A program made the position numbers and the translations under genes. Shown here piece by piece: positions 51,372 through 62,159 of a stretch of 64,000 nucleotides of DNA. This DNA is from Cordylochernes scorpioides (Eukaryota; Arthropoda; Arachnida; Pseudoscorpiones; Chernetidae), in assembly GCA_030710605.1 (NCBI GenBank), contig CP092874.1, positions 46,730,400-46,794,399 on the forward strand. Direction: 5' to 3'. The notes under the pieces were generated by a model, which worked only from the letters and a program-made list of their open reading frames with translations, was not told the DNA's origin and made no database searches. The first letter of the stretch is position 1, and every line of letters begins with the position of its first letter.

Positions 51372-52107
51372 TAGGAGAAAATCATAATCAAGAAACTGCC
51401 ATGAACTTAAGTTCCCCAGAGTTCAACAATAAATGCAAGTGGATACTAGACAGTGGAGCAACAAACCAGGTCTACAGACATCAATCTAATAAATGATCTT
51501 CAAGATGATAGCAGAAAAATCACTCTTCCTGATGATAGATTCATCAAATCAAATGGTATTGGCACTGTTGAAATTTATCAGGATGATAATCATCTTTTAA
51601 CACTAAAAGAAGTTCTTTTTGTTCCCGAACTCAATAGTAATTTAATATCAGTAAGTAAAATAACTGAAAATGAAAACAGATTATATTTGATGAGAATGGT
51701 GCAAGGATAATAGATAACAATGGATCCAGCATTATAACTGCAAAAAGAGAAGATAACATTTATACAATTGATGCATGTGCAAACATTAAACTAGAAGAAA
51801 ATGTGTTCAAAACACAAGAAAATAATTGGGAAATTTGGCACAAACGCCTTGCACATATAAATGAAAATTATATGAATATGATGCTAAAAGACTCCATGGT
51901 GTATGGGTTCAGTTGTTCACCAATTAATAACTTGGAACCATGTATCACATGCATTCAATCAAAGTTTACTAGATTGCCATTTAAAGAGATTGATTCAAAG
52001 CAATCAACCAAACCCCTTGATCTCATTCATATGGAGTTAATAGGTCCATTTCAGCATGAATCCATTGGCAGAGCAATATATGTGTTGAACATAGTTGATG
52101 ACCTTTC
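51372..52107 (+). pseudogene. Copia 1 protease and integrase N-terminus, truncated
   Basis: KWILDSGATNQV (DSGA protease site, about 51440-51475), then ITLPDDRFIKSNGIGTVEIY and LTLKEVLFVPELNSNLISVS. The gag-pre-integrase zinc block follows, EIWHKRLAHINENYMNMML with CITCIQSKFTRLPF, and PLDLIHMELIGPFQ (first integrase Asp replaced by Glu). Frames shift near 51470 and 51700. Ends abruptly at the copia 2 LTR. Confidence 0.83.
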
Positions 52108-52389
52108 TGTTGGGAATCTCTTATGGTTCAGACAATGAAACAACAAATAACAAGTTTACTTACAGCTGAAGTGGTTTAAAAGAATTAGGCGATTTTACCT
52201 TTTAAGAAAGTATTTTAAATTTATTATTTTCAAAGAGAGATAGAAAAGAACATTTAACAATTTACATTACAATTACTAATTTTTAAACAAAACCAACACT
52301 CCTTTGTTCTCGTTTTTTATATTACAGTGTTGTCAGTCTAAAAGTATTTCAAGATCATTGATTTACTATTCTTCTTTTTTTCCCAAACA
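52108..52389 (-). repeat. Copia 2 3' LTR
   Basis: Near-identical to 56373-56651. Preceded (minus) by the purine run AAGAGGGAATG. Confidence 0.9.
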
Positions 52390-52402
52390 TTCCCTCTTAA
52401 AT
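52390..52402 (-). promoter_or_regulatory. Copia 2 polypurine tract
   Basis: Minus strand TAAGAGGGAATG directly before the 3' LTR. Confidence 0.6.
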
Positions 52403-52447
52403 CAGTGATCTTATCACATTCAACAGTTTCTTCACTTGACTTATGTT

Positions 52448-53122
52448 TTAAATGGTTGTCATAAGAAGGGATTTGAATTTGTCAAACTTTGGTCTGGCTA
52501 GAGGTTTTGTTAGGATGTCTGCAATTTGGTGTTCTGTTGGACAATATATCAGGTTAAACTTTTGAGCTTGATCTTTCACAAAATTATATTTGACATCAAT
52601 ATGTTTAGTTTTAGTGGTGAATTGGCCTGATTTTATAATTTTTATAGTGCTTTGGTTATCAACATAGAGATTTATATCAAAATTATCAGTAATTAATTCT
52701 TCTAATAGGGATCTTATGTATGACACTTCTTTGCATGCATCTGCTGCAGCAATGAACTCTGCTTCAGTGCTGGAAAGGGCAATTACAGGTTGCTTTCTGG
52801 AGCACCAACTTATAGGACCTCCACATAAGTAAACTACATATCCTGTGGTACTTTTTCTAGTTTTAATATCTCCAGCAAAGTCAGAATCACAATACACATT
52901 TGATTCAAATGGCATCTCTCCATCATATGATATGCCTAAATTGGTGGTGTGATTTAAATATCTTAGGGTTCTTTTGATGTTTATAATATCTTGAGTTGTA
53001 GGATCATGCATTGACCTGCTTTCAAAATTTGTGGCAAAGGTCATGTCTGGTCTAGTTTTGTTTGTCAAATATAAAAGGCTTCCAATTGCTTGTCTGTAGG
53101 GAAATTTGTTATCATTTGATAT
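52448..53122 (-). pseudogene. Copia 2 RNase H
   Basis: SRSMHDPTTQDIINIKRTLR, YCDSDFAGDIKTRKSTTGYV, ALSSTEAEFIAAADACKEV, LYVDNQSTIKI, KHIDVKYNFVKDQ, EHQIADILTKPL: the full set of copia RNase H motifs with catalytic Asp/Glu residues. Joined in frame to upstream sequence except for a TAA at about 53126. Confidence 0.88.
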
Positions 53123-53810
53123 TTATAAGTTTTTGTCTACTTCTTTTGCTACATCTGTAATGGGAGTGGGCACTGGTTTTGAGTTTTGCATATTATATCT
53201 TTCAAGAACTGATTTTGCATAATTTTCTTGTGAAAGTAAAATTTTATTTTTTTCCTTAAAACACAAATTTATTCCCAAAAAAGTTCTTGGATCATTGTTT
53301 ATTTTAACTTCAAACTCTTGGGATAGTTTTTCTAAAATATTATTTAATTCTTCTTCATTATCTCCCATTAAGATACCATCATCTACATATATTGCAAGGT
53401 ACATATTTCCTTTGTTGGTTTTAAAAAGACATGGCTCTGATTCTAGTTGTATGAAATCTTGGATTTGAGAAAGGTTTTTAATCTTTCATTCCATTTTAAT
53501 GGGGCTTGCTTTAAACCATACAATGCCTTTCTTAACCTGCATATATTCCCTTTATAACCTTTTGGCAATTGAACATATATTTCTTCATCCAAACACCCAT
53601 ATAGAAAAGCTGTTTTTATGTCAAATGTTTTAAAAACAAACCTTCTCTTAGCCATTAGAGCAAAGTATATCCTTAAAGAGACAGTGCTTATAACTGGACG
53701 GAAAGTCTCATCATAATCAATGCCTGCTTCTTGTTCAAAGCCTCTTACAACTAGTCTTGCTTTGTAGCGACCATCTTCTTTCACTTTAAAGAGCCATTTA
53801 GATGTCAGAA
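53123..53810 (-). pseudogene. Copia 2 reverse transcriptase
   Basis: KARLVVRGFEQEAGIDYDET, FKTFDIKTAFLYGCLDEEIY (motif A), YGLKQAPLKWNERL, MYLAIYVDDGILMG (catalytic YVDD), FLGINLCFKEKN, NYAKSVLERYNMQ. A frameshift near 53450 splits fingers from palm. Confidence 0.88.
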
Positions 53811-54300
53811 TCTTCTTGTTTGACGCTTCATTTTCTTTTACTATTTCCCAAACTTCATTTTTGGCAAGAGACTCTTTTTCTTCTTTTATTGCCTTTTTCT
53901 ATTTTTCTTGATTTGGACCAGATATAGCTTCAGAGTAAGTTAGAAGAGCTGATTCTGTTGTTCCATCCTTCTCTAAATAGAAGTCTCCATATCTTGATGG
54001 TGTTTGTAAACTACTTCTTGGTCTAAGATTATATTTTGAAGTACTTGGTTTTGTAGGGATATCTTCTTTGTCTTCAGAGACTTCTGGTAGACTTGGTTCT
54101 TCATTTAATTCTAGTTGATCTTCAGATTCTTCTTCTGGTTCGACAATAGGTATTTTTTCTTCTTTATTTATACATCCTTTATCTAAAAAAATTACATCTC
54201 TAGCTGTAAAGATTCGTTTGCTTTGTTCATCCCAAAGGCGATAACCATTTGGTGCATAACCTATAAAGGTATATTTTTACTTCTGTCTTCCAATTTCTTT
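53811..54300 (-). pseudogene. Copia 2 integrase-RT linker
   Basis: Acidic, Ser/Thr/Pro-rich linker (EEESEDQLELNEEPSLPE, STSKYNLRPRSS) between integrase and RT, typical of copia. A one-base loss in an A run near 54285 and a TAA near 53900 break the frame. Confidence 0.7.
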
Positions 54301-55060
54301 ATGTGTTTTAGGGTTTTGACATAAGCTTCACAACCAAAAAGTTGTAAGTTTGACAAATTTGGTCTTTTGTTGAACCAAAGTTCTGCAGGGGTTTTCTCTA
54401 ATTCTTGAGTAGGGCTTCGGTTCAGCAAATAGGCTGAAACCCTTACAGCTTCTCCCCACATGTATTTTTCTACACCAGAATCAATCAAAAGAGCTCTAGT
54501 TTTCTCCATCAGGGTTCTATTTAATCTTCCGGCTTTGCCGTTTAGCTGAGGTGAGTGAGGTATGGTGAGATCCATAATGATTCCTTTAGCTTTGCACCAG
54601 GATTTTATATCTTCATTTACATATTCTCCGCCATTGTCACATCTTATTTTTGAAACTTTTAGATTCATTTGGTTTTCTGCTTCTGTAATAAATTCTTTCA
54701 GATATCCTTTTACTTCATATTTATTTTGTAACAAATACACATGACAAAAATGTGTGTAGTCATCAAGAAATGTTAGAAAATAGTTTTTGTTGTCATGGGT
54801 AGTGGGATCTAAAGGTCCACATACATCTGTATGGATTATTTCTAAAGGCCTTTTTGATTTTGTTCTAATGGAATTGAATGGCTTTCTTACCTGTTTAGCT
54901 TTAATGCATGTTTCACAAATTTCATCTTGACTTATTTTTTCTATGTTTATTCCATTTACCATAGATTTTAATTGTTTTAAGCTTGAAAAACTTATGTGAC
55001 CCATTTTTCTGTGCCATTTTAGCATTTCTTCATTTTGGGTAGCTGTTAGGTGAGATTCTT
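54261..55060 (-). pseudogene. Copia 2 integrase, catalytic Glu replaced
   Basis: GAG-pre-integrase zinc block LKWHRKMGHISFSSLKQL with CETCIKAKQVRKPF (HHCC). Catalytic Asp in IIHTDVCGPLD and in KIRCDNGGEYVNED. The third position reads LNGKAGRLNRTL, where copia integrases have AER, so Glu is Gly (GGA for GAA). Then VRVSAYLLNRSPTQ and LQLFGCEAYV. Frame ends at 54261. Confidence 0.88.
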
Positions 55061-56302
55061 CAATTTCGGGGTTTTCTGTTTCTATATTTATTGTATAGAG
55101 TCCATTTTCCTGTTTTTCTCCTTCTAAAACTTTTTTTCCATTTTTACGACAAATACCTTTTCATCTTCAAAGACGACTTTGCCTTTATTTCTGGTAATGG
55201 CACTTACCGATAGTAAATTATTTGTCAAGTTTGGTACAAACATCACCTCCTTGAGATCACATTTTTTCCCTTGAATTTTTCAGACTGATTTTGCTATTAG
55301 AGTTTCTTCCTTTTTTGCTATTGATATTTCTGAGTTGCAATCTACTTCATCTAGTAAAAACCTTTTACTATTTATCATATGGCTTGTTGAGCCACTGTCT
55401 ACAATGAATTCTAGCAATTCCTCATTTTTACATTTTAAAGTCTCTTCTGCAAAAAAGGACAATTTTTCTTCATTTTTGTTTCTGAAAAAGCAACCCTTTT
55501 CTTTATGATTTGTCTTTTTACAAATTCGGCAAGGAATATATTCCTGGAATTTATTTTGAGATTTCTTAAAGAAGCATTGGTCTTGAGTATGATTTGTCTT
55601 TTTACAGATGGTACACCATTTTTTATTTAGTCTACAATATTTTGCTAAGTGCCCGCTCTTTTTGCAGTTAAAGCACTGCTTTACTTTAGTAGCACTCATG
55701 GCTATTCCCTCTTCAGGCTTTACTTTTTGTTTAGTTTCTTCAAGTGATAGTCTTGATATTAAGTTTGTTAACGTTTTCTCACTTTTTGGTGTCGAATCCC
55801 ATGCTGTGCTGAAGTAATTAAAGTAGTCAGGCAAAATGCTCAATATTTTAGAAATTACAAAGCTTTCATCAATTTCTTGTTTTACATTATTTAGTTTGAA
55901 TACTAAATTTTGCATTCTGCTTATATTTGTTGCCATATCTGTATTTTTGTCAAATTTGAATCCATGAAATTCTTGTAGTAATTTGCATTTTAATTGCTCA
56001 TCTTCTCTTTGATAAATGGCTACTAGTTTTTCATACATTTCTTTTGAAGTTTTGCAATTTAGAATATGTGTTAAAACATTCTTTTCAATGGTTAACATTA
56101 TGTATTTTTGTGCTTTGGCGTCTTTTAGGCTCCATTTATCTTTTCCAGTTTCATCTTCCAAGTCTTCAAACAACGATTTTCCATTTACAATATCTAGAAG
56201 GCCATTTGCTTTGAAAATATTTGTTATCTGAAAATTCCATACATCAAAATTTTCAGGATTTTTAAGTCTCACAATATTTGCGATATCTTCGCTGACAGCC
56301 AT
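55061..56302 (-). pseudogene. Copia 2 gag and protease
   Basis: Starts MAVSEDIANIVRLKNPENFD at 56302, 340 residues to a TGA at 55280. UBN2-like capsid (FDVWNFQITNIFKANG, LNCKTSKEMYEKLVAIYQ). Three zinc knuckles at residues 210-223, 230-243 and 258-271 (CFNC.., CTIC.., CRIC..), unusual since most copia gags have one. Protease site FIVDSGSTSHMI (DSG 302-304). Beyond the TGA the frame continues as CDLKEVMFVPNLTNNLL and breaks at an A7 run near 55130. Confidence 0.88.
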
Positions 56303-56352
56303 TTCGGTTTTTATTTATATTTTATATATATATTTTTTACCGCGATTCAAAA

Positions 56353-56372
56353 AGAACCACGCTCTGCTACCA
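56353..56372 (-). promoter_or_regulatory. Copia 2 primer binding site
   Basis: TGGTAGCAGAGCGTGGTTC directly after the 5' LTR on the minus strand, complementary in type to initiator tRNA-Met. Confidence 0.75.
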
Positions 56373-56651
56373 TGTTGGGAATCTCTTATGGTTCAGACAA
56401 TGAAACAACAAATAACAAGTTTACTTACATCTGAAGTGGTTTTAAAGAATTAGGCGATTTTACCTTTTATGAAAGTATTTTAAATTTATTATTTTCAAAG
56501 AGAGATAGAAAAGAACATTTAACAATTTACATTACAATTACTAATTTGTAAACAAAACCAACACTCCTTTGTTCTAGTTTTTATATTGCAGTCTTGTCAG
56601 TCTAAAAGTATTTCAAGATCATTGATTTACTATTCTTCTTTTTTTCCAACA
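56373..56651 (-). repeat. Copia 2 5' LTR
   Basis: 279 bp, TGTTGGGAATCTC to TTTTTTCCAACA. Partner of 52108-52389 with few differences. Confidence 0.9.
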
Positions 56652-58007
56652 AAGAAATCATCCTTTTAACACACCCTTTTAAATTATTGTTTCTAAAATA
56701 TCAAAGTACACACAAAACAAGTTAATTTGGTTGGTTTTCTTACCAGCACAGAGCGTTGTTATTCAAAGGCTTCTCTCGGCAACGGATTTGTTAGAATGTC
56801 GGCGACTTGTTTCTTTGATGGGCAGTACTCCAATCCAAGGGTGTCTCCAACAAGATCTTTTAGAAAATTATATCTCACATCAATGTGTTTGCTTCTTTTT
56901 CACACTTGTCCAGTTTGTATCATTTTCAGTGCGATTTGGTTATCAACGTTTACTCGTACAGGTATAGGTTCATTCGTGAGTTGTTCTATCAGTGCTTTAA
57001 ATGAATTATTTATTCATAACAGTCCGACGCGGATATATATTATGCTTCAGTTGAAGATAAGGCGACAATTGGTAGCTTTTTCAGCATCAAGCAATAGGTC
57101 ATCCACAGAACATGATGACATATCTAGATGTGCTTTTCCTTGTCTTTGTATCACCTGCAAAATCCGAGTCACAGTATGCCTTTAATTCCCAAGTTGCATA
57201 ATTTTTCCTGTATTCAATACCGAAATTTGTTGTTTGCTTTAAATAACTTAGTGTTCTTTTTATGTTTACTACATCTTGTCTAGTTGGTTCGTGCATATTT
57301 CTGCTTTCAAAGTTAACTGCAAATGTTATGTCTGGTCTGGTCTTGTTAGCAAGGTATAGAATACTTCCTATAGCTTCTCTGTGTGGGAATTTAATTTCAG
57401 TTTATTTCTCAACAACTTGATTTCCTGCTGATCCATCAACAATGGGTGTAGACACTGGTTTTGATTCTGTCATATTGTTTTTTTTTTTCTATTACTTGTT
57501 TAGCATAGTTATCCTGAGTTAAAAGTATTTCTGATTCATTTCTCTCTGACGATTTCCATTTCTTGAAGACATTTTGGATTCTTGTTAGTTCTGAACTCAA
57601 ACTCTTCGCCTAATTGTGTAAAAGGTTCATCCATTTCTTCTTCATTTTCTGCTATTAATATACTCCATCATCTACATATATTGCTAAGATTGAGCTTCCC
57701 ATGTCATATTTTAAAATGCATTGGTCTGTCTTCAACTTGATCAGATTTTTAGTTCTAAGAAAGTTATCAAACCTTTGATTCCATTTTAATGGAGCTTGTT
57801 TCAGTCCATATAAAGCCTTTTTCAGCTTGCATTTCTTGTTTCCATTAAATCCTTCTGGTAGAGTCATATAAATGCATTAATCTATGCGACCATAAAGAAA
57901 TGCAGTTTCAATGTCGAATGTTTTGATTTTTAGGTTCTTCATTGTTGCTAATGCAAAACATTTTCTCAAAGAATAAGCATTCACTACAGGACTAAAGGTT
58001 TCAATAT
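56652..58007 (-). pseudogene. Copia 3 RT/RNase H fragment
   Basis: Same strand as copia 2 but clearly diverged. RNase H: MHEPTRQDVVNIKRTLSYLK, AYCDSDFAGDTKTRKSTS (57099-57296) and weaker traces to 56740. RT: MTLPEGFNGNKKCKLKKALY, GLKQAPLKWNQRF, ILAIYVDDGVY (57655-57867), upstream FLYGRID near 57890. Many shifts and stops. Cut at 58007 by the gypsy LTR. Confidence 0.8.
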
Positions 58008-58210
58008 TGTCACGAAATCTGTTCCTAGAAAATGTAAAGTAAATGTCTCTATTAGTAAATATGTAAATACTTTAATGTTTAATGTTATGTAAGGAAGGTA
58101 GGTAATTTCTGTAACTGATTTTTCATTTTTTTTTTGTTTTGTTGTGAGGGAAAACATCACTCACAAAGTGTATCAATTGATTAATAAAATCCTAATTTGA
58201 AACTATGACA
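58008..58210 (+). repeat. Gypsy (element 4) 5' LTR
   Basis: 203 bp, TGTCACGAAATC to CTATGACA, followed after 2 nt by primer site TGGTGGAGACGCC. A gag gene follows. AATAAAATCC near 58185 may be the polyadenylation signal. No 3' LTR in the window. Confidence 0.7.
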
Positions 58211-58212
58211 AT

Positions 58213-58228
58213 TGGTGGAGACGCCTGG
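58213..58228 (+). promoter_or_regulatory. Gypsy element 4 primer binding site
   Basis: TGGTGGAGACGCCTGG, starts with TGG 2 nt after the LTR. Confidence 0.6.
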
Positions 58229-58264
58229 TAAAGCCTTGAAATAATAAAAACGGCTGAATTAAAT

Positions 58265-58710
58265 TTGAGGAGAAATCTTCGACTTAAAGGAATATCTCAT
58301 ATTTTGGGATTGCTTGACACAAGACCAATCATGATAAAGAATGAATCTGGAGAAACCTCATCCCAAGTAACTTCAACTTACCTTTCCTTGCAACAGCAAA
58401 GATGCCCTTCCACATTTGCTGGAGATGGAAGTCAAGACGCCCAAAAGTGGCTGAAGGAATATGGGAGAGTTGCCAAATTCAATAGATAGGATGACACTAT
58501 GTGCCTGGCAAATTCTGTATTTTTTCTTGAGGGAACAGATCGAAAATGGTATGAAAAATGATGGTAAAAAAATTGGTGATGAAAAAGCACTAACTTCCTT
58601 GGATAACTTTCAGAAGGCTCTAGGGGAGGCTTTTGGTCAACAAGAAAAGGTAATTAAAGAAGCTGAGTTTCTACTGAGAGTTTGGGTTATTATAGTTAAC
58701 TGAATAATTA
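58265..58710 (+). pseudogene. Gypsy element 4 gag fragment
   Basis: CPSTFAGDGSQDAQKWLKEY, then (after a TAG at 58487 or one-base shift) MTLCA/LANSVFFLEGTDRKWY and DNFQKALGEAFGQQ. These match the retrotransposon gag pattern 'F.G....WL..Y...W.....A...L.G.A..W'. Truncated at about 58710, just before the mariner. Confidence 0.7.
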
Positions 58711-58732
58711 TTCTATTTGCTTCTATTCTATA

Positions 58733-60045
58733 CAAGGTGTGTCCAATATATAATGAGACTGGTCAAAAATAAAGAAAAAATAGAATGATTAAAAAAATTA
58801 GTATTTTTCAAAATAGTCCCCTCCCGCATCTATACATAATTTCCTTCTCTTCTCCCATGATTTCAAATATTTAGAAAAGGCATCTTTCGGAATGTTCTTC
58901 AAGACCTTTTTCGAATCCGCTATGATGGACTCTCTAGTGTCAAATCTCCTTCCTTTTAGAGCCATTTTGAGTTTTGGAAAGAGAAAAAAAAGCATGTAAT
59001 GCTAGGTCTGGGGAATAGGGAGGTTGTTGAAATATTTGGATGCCGTGTTTAGCCAAATATGTCAGTACAGATGTAGCGGTGTGTGGTGGTGCATTATCAT
59101 GATGGATAATCCAATTTTTGGAACTCCACATTTCACTTCTTTTCAGACGAATTGATTCACGTACACATCTCATAATGTTTAAATAAGACTCTTTATTGAT
59201 TGTTTGACCTTCCTCTAGATATTCATAATGCACAATTCCCTTTATGTCAAAGAACGTGACCAATAAGACTTTGTTTTTTGATTTGCAAAGTCGGGATTTC
59301 TTCGTTCTTGGTTCATCTTTTCCTTTCCACTCCATGGAGTGGCGTTTTGTTTCCAGGTCATTCCCGTAAACCCATGTCTCGTCTCCAGATATTACTTTTC
59401 CTTCCAATTAGGGTTATCTTCCACCATTTCAAGCATTTTTTGGCAACGTCAACGCGATTCTCCTTTTATTGGATTGTGAGCATTTTAGGGATAAATTTTG
59501 AAGGTGTCTACCTTAACTGTAAGTCTTCTTTAATTATCGATCCAACTAATGATTTTGATATCCCTGTTTCTTCCTCGATGTCCCGTAACCCTATTCGTGG
59601 ATTTTCCTTTATCAAATTTGAAATTTGGCTCACCTTTTCAGGGTTCCTGTGCAGAATTGGACGTCCAACAAGCTTCTCATCTTTCACCGATTCCATTCCA
59701 TTTTTAAATCGTGAAAACCATCTAAATGTGGTGGGCTTATTTACATTTTCATTTCCAAATGCCAATTTCAACAAATCTAAAGTTTCTGAAGCCGATTTCC
59801 CAATTTTGGAGCAAAATTTTATACAAATTCGTTGTTCGAATTTTATATCCATTACAAATTAGAAGTTGTTATGCAAGGCGTTCTTTTTACAAGCTTACAA
59901 TTTATCGACTGCGCGCGCAATCACGTGATGTGATATACCACAGTGTAGCTGAAGCTTTCTATTTTTTAATAGACTTAAAATTATATATATAATTTCATTT
60001 TTTCTTTGTTTTTGACCGGTCTCATTATTTATTGGACACACCTTG
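58733..60045 (-). mobile_element. Second mariner transposon with inverted repeats
   Basis: 1313 bp flanked by TA (58731-58732, 60046-60047). Termini CAAGGTGTGTCCAATA.ATAA and mirror, about 40 bp with three mismatches. Different subfamily from the mariner at 48539. Confidence 0.93.
58798..59852 (-). pseudogene. Mariner transposase with third catalytic Asp lost
   Basis: N-terminus MDIKFEQRICIKFCSKIGKS at 59852, HTH region NKPTTFRWFSRFKNGMESV and LRDIEEETGISKSLVGSI. A frame break follows at about 59505-59410. Asp 1 in VISGDETWVYGND, Asp 2 in IHHDNAPPHTA. At the third position, 34 residues on, PDLALHAFF has Ala where the family has Asp. A frameshift in a T8 run near 58990 leads to LFFLFPKLKMALKGRRFDTR and the end GGDYFEKY. 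Confidence 0.9.
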
Positions 60046-60047
60046 TA

Positions 60048-60690
60048 TATTGGCTTAATTGAAAAAATAGTAGAAAATTGATATATAAAAAAACATTTTA
60101 ATACAAATCGTTTTAAACAATAAAAATAATAAAGAGGCGTGGCAACAATATGGCGTCATTGTTTCCCCGCCAACATAACTCGCGCATGCGCGCTTGAATG
60201 CTTCCAGCGACCAATATAGCAGAAGATTTCCTTGAGAATTTATAAAGCGTCTGCTTTGCTTATCTCGGACAAATATTTATTACATATAAAAATATTTCAT
60301 TTAGAAAAAAAAAACATCTAGTAAAAATAAAGTGAAAAGGCAGAGTATGCGAGACATAAATATAAAATATATATCTAAAAAATACAAAATACTACAATAA
60401 GCATGAAGAACGTACGCAGAAAAGATATAGAAAAATAAGAACTTGAATTCTCCCTTGAGAAATTCCAACAATGAGATGAAATCAAGTTCTATCTGGTGAA
60501 TCATATCATAGCCAATAATAGAATATGTAGATAGAAATGATCATAAAAGAATAGCGCTAAGAAAGTAGGAAAAAATAACAGATATATATACTCTATAACA
60601 AAAAAAATGACTTACCAAGAAGGAATAGTCTGATTAATATGACAATACGTGTAGAAAGACGTTTAGGCCAAACATGCAAATGAATTATTT
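60048..60690. other. AT-rich DNA with a short GC-rich block
   Basis: 60135-60220 contains CGCGCATGCGCGC and an ATGGCG-like motif. No gene recognised. Confidence 0.5.
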
Positions 60691-60693
60691 TGA

Positions 60694-61074
60694 ATGGCCG
60701 ATGTATGCAAAGCAAGAGCACCAGCGCATTTGAACTGCGCCTCCAGTATGAGTATTCTAAGCTCAATGCTGCCTTCGCGCGGGCGCAAGACGAGAGCCGC
60801 AATGAAATCGCTGGTGTGGGTCGAGACAGTCCTCGGACACCGAGGCATTTGTCAAGTTGGGGTGAGACAAGAATGTTTAGCAGCGAGTGAAAGCGTAAAT
60901 CTCCTTGAATTTGCCCAGACCGTGCGGTCAGATAGTCTAGTGGTGTCAGGAGTGAGCGAGGAAGCAGAAGTCACAGGAATAGGCCGAGAGAGCTCAAGGC
61001 AGAAGGCACTTCAAGCGATATGTAATCATTGCCACCAGAGAACCATCTATCTAACGTCTGAGCACTACAAGTAG
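60694..61074 (+). CDS. Unrecognised 126-residue ORF
   Basis: MADVCKARAPAHLNCASSMS onward, including VWVETVLGHRGICQVGVRQE and GVSEEAEVTGIGRESSRQ. GC content is above the flanks. No domain recognised. It could be a decayed repeat ORF; nothing supports expression. Confidence 0.2.
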   Translation: MADVCKARAPAHLNCASSMSILSSMLPSRGRKTRAAMKSLVWVETVLGHRGICQVGVRQECLAASESVNLLEFAQTVRSDSLVVSGVSEEAEVTGIGRESSRQKALQAICNHCHQRTIYLTSEHYK

Positions 61075-61433
61075 AAAACTTCCAGGTGAAGCGACGAGTG
61101 AGTCTGCACAGACTGGAAACAGGTCAATGTGTGAAGAACGCAGAGTTTGACGATAGGTTTAGGATGCAAGTTCTCTGTAGGAAGCATAACTTATATTCTT
61201 GTTTTAGAGAGGACTGATTGGACTAAAGCACAATCCTACCAAGTTTAGAGATCTGCCACTTTATTGAACATCTTGTGCATGTTGAGCATGGACGGCTGGC
61301 AAATCGATGGTGAATAAATTCAAACTACTGATCGATGGAGCCCTACTTGGCCGAACATATTCCAATATTTAGTTAGGAAATAGCAAACTTATATCTGCCG
61401 TCTTTCTATATTTTTACACAAAATTTAGGTACA
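61075..61433. other. Unassigned DNA
   Basis: No gene, repeat or RNA fold recognised. Confidence 0.5.
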
Positions 61434-61435
61434 TA

Positions 61436-61500
61436 CAGTAGAATCTCCATGAGAGGATACTCGCGCTAGAGGACACCTCTCTACAAAGGACAGTTTTCAT
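61436..61500 (+). repeat. Possible pogo/Tc1-type terminal sequence
   Basis: ACAGTAGAATCTCCATGAGAG, GAGGACACCTCTCTACAAAG resembles pogo-like element ends, which start CAGTAGAA and carry such GAGGACA repeats. No transposase or second end found. Confidence 0.3.
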
Positions 61501-62159
61501 TTGCGAAATTACCATTTTTACATATGAATATTCATATATGAAAACCCATATTAAATTTTTAACCAAAGACAACAAGTATAATTGAAAACTTGTTACAAAT
61601 TGATAATAAAATTAATAAAGTACGAATAGCGGTGTTTTATAATGCTGCCCCTATTTAAATGTGATAGTTTAAAAAAAAAAGATTAAAATGGCTAAACTAA
61701 TCTAATAATATAGTTAACAAAAGATAATGGACTGAATCAATAATAGATAATTGCTTCTCCATTGTTAATGGTTGGATAACAATAGAGATTGTGGGAACTT
61801 TAGAAATTCCTTTTTGGAAAATATTTGGTTGATTTTTTTAATATCCTTAATAATCAATTGATTAATTTTTTTGTGATATTATTGCAATATTTTTTGATAT
61901 TATTGTAATATTTTGTATTTAATTTTTTAATAAAATTAGTAATTATAGTAAACACACATCACAATAGTTCACGAATTTATTAAATTTAATTTGAAGTCTC
62001 AAGATATCGTTCAACCAGCAAGTATCATCCACCATGCACGTATATTTTCAAAAAGTTGTTTTTCACACACAAATAGTGTAATATATTTTTCTCAATATCA
62101 TAAGTATTTAAAATATGTAAATAATAGTTGTGTATATATAAAAATATTATTTATCATTA
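61501..62159. other. AT-rich DNA
   Basis: No gene recognised. Confidence 0.5.

Larger units (their letters stand above)
52108..56651 (-). mobile_element. Copia 2, full-length element with both LTRs
   Basis: 4544 bp, LTRs 52108-52389 (3') and 56373-56651 (5'), starting TGTTGGGAATCTC and ending CAACA/AAACA. Minus-strand order gag-protease-integrase-RT-RNase H is the copia order. Primer site and polypurine tract are in place. The 5-bp flanks do not match (before 52108 versus AAGAA after 56651), so a simple insertion with duplication is not supported; the two sides belong to different copia copies. Confidence 0.9.
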
